DNA of 62,176 bases from Saprospiraceae bacterium (GTDB taxonomy: Bacteria; Bacteroidota; Bacteroidia; Chitinophagales; Saprospiraceae): positions 1-62,176 of the forward strand of contig JAGQWR010000031.1 in NCBI GenBank assembly GCA_020437105.1. Direction: 5' to 3'. The notes below the pieces were generated by a model. The model did no database searches and was not told where the DNA came from. It worked only from the letters and a program-made list of their open reading frames with translations. Below are positions 61,617 to 62,176 of this stretch, piece by piece (position 1 is the stretch's first letter; each line of letters opens with the position of its first letter). The position numbers were made by a program, and so were the translations under genes.

Positions 61617-62087
61617 TTAAATAGTACCTCGATTCCGGTAGCGCCATACAGACATCATCAAGCGACCGAAGAACAGAAAGCAGGTAATGATGGCACCCAC
61701 TCCGAAAAAAGTCATTTCCGACTTTACATAATTTGCCAATTTGGTTATGCGTCCGAACGGCAAGTCACCGACGATTCCGGCTGGGCCGTTTTCATCGAGT
61801 GTGGTCTGAAAGATATTTAGTTGGTGTACCAAGTAGAAGACGAAGGGAATAAGAAGTAGCATCAAAGCGACTTTCAGAATCTGGAGATGTCCTAGGAAAG
61901 TGTGTTTTAGCAGGAAAATATACCTACTTAGGGTCAGGAATGCCAGAATAAAAATGATATTGGGGGTATAGAATGCATAATCAGGTACTTCTTTCCAGAC
62001 AGGGTAAAGAATCCCCAGGAGGACAACGATCGTTAGAACCCAACCTATGAGTTCAAATTTAATCTGAAGTACTGTTTTTGCAGTCAT
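61617..62087 (-). CDS. Hypothetical four-helix membrane protein
   Basis: A 156-residue protein with four membrane segments: about 13-30 (GWVLTIVVLLGILYPVW), 40-58, 66-88 and 125-147. The hydrophilic loop (90-122) is NIFQTTLDENGPAGIVGDLP-like. No family is recognised. No signal peptide beyond the first helix. Single gene; followed on the plus-strand side by short TCCGTTAGA repeats. Confidence 0.72.
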   Translation of the reverse strand: MTAKTVLQIKFELIGWVLTIVVLLGILYPVWKEVPDYAFYTPNIIFILAFLTLSRYIFLLKHTFLGHLQILKVALMLLLIPFVFYLVHQLNIFQTTLDENGPAGIVGDLPFGRITKLANYVKSEMTFFGVGAIITCFLFFGRLMMSVWRYRNRGTI

Positions 62088-62125
62088 TAGATTCGTTTGA
62101 TCCGTTAGATCCGTTAGATTTCATT
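62088..62125. repeat. TCCGTTAGA tandem units
   Basis: Three near-copies of GATCCGTTAGA occur just upstream of the membrane-protein gene. They are similar in style to the AATCCGTTTA units at 10945-10975. Confidence 0.45.
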
Positions 62126-62176
62126 CAAAATTAAGACTTAAGAATTCTTCACCGGATTTCCTAAAAAGGAGAAGGC

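Noticed and set aside
1..62176. tRNA or rRNA genes
   Set aside because: No cloverleaf with GGTTCRA and CCA-type ends was recognised; the GGTTCGAA near 57823 lacks the rest of a tRNA.

Overview
The window comes from a Bacteroidota chromosome, most likely the Saprospiria (Lewinella/Haliscomenobacter-like). This rests on five secreted proteins with type IX secretion (T9SS) C-terminal sorting domains, several SPII lipoproteins, a DUF3667 protein, an ECF sigma/anti-sigma pair, an OmpA protein with Ca-binding thrombospondin-type repeats, and promoters of the Bacteroidota TTG-N20-TAnnTTTG type. No rRNA, tRNA, CRISPR array, prophage or insertion sequence was recognised. The taxonomic placement is inference from protein content.

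Layout. 0-5.3 kb: two T9SS-exported proteins around a LytTR regulator. 5.8-15.2 kb: alaS, an M23 peptidase and a CapA-like phosphatase, DUF3667-gatB, then sigma factor, TPR anti-sigma and a porin (to 17.3 kb). 17.3-23.6 kb: LOG-family protein, an NtrC-type activator without a DNA-binding domain, an M20 amidohydrolase, a glycosyltransferase/PHPT-like fusion, recR. 24-29.9 kb: pyruvate dehydrogenase E2, CoA-binding protein, OmpA protein, Glu/Leu dehydrogenase, peptide deformylase, ruvX. 29.9-36.2 kb: a 1455-residue T9SS protein, a GH114-like lipoprotein and a small lipoprotein. 36.3-40.8 kb: a MacAB-like export operon with two permeases. 41-47.4 kb: lipoproteins, a Nudix-winged-helix regulator with a strong operator-like inverted repeat, and two more T9SS proteins. 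47.8-50.6 kb: threonine aldolase, bifunctional nuclease, mazG, an NqrM-like protein.

The most interesting block is 50.6-57.8 kb. A minus-strand, tightly packed operon (FkbM methyltransferase, GTP cyclohydrolase II, RibD-type reductase, MDR dehydrogenase, a PTPS-like protein lacking its usual Cys and one His, GT4 glycosyltransferase) converges, with a 30-bp overlap, on a gene fusing a CDP-alcohol phosphotransferase to a sulfatase/LTA-synthase-like domain. My inference is a pathway turning GTP into an unknown modified, probably glycosylated, pteridine- or pyrimidine-type product, possibly attached to a phospho-alcohol.

Downstream of it, 57.84-58.50 kb holds no gene but many hairpins. Four have UUCG loops, all only on the minus strand, and a terminator follows: a candidate large structured RNA. 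Next to that is an AT-rich segment with DnaA-box matches, a possible replication origin. After it come cvpA-pabA-yhhN and a membrane protein.

Intergenic regions are unusually repeat-rich. They contain arrays of YGACC motifs punctuated by micro-palindromes whose stems differ but still pair, CAAACT tracts around an 18-bp palindrome, TCTAAACTC and CGTTTAA tracts, and REP-like hairpins. A 13-bp palindrome, CTTTCGSCGAAAG, recurs five times, mostly inside genes.
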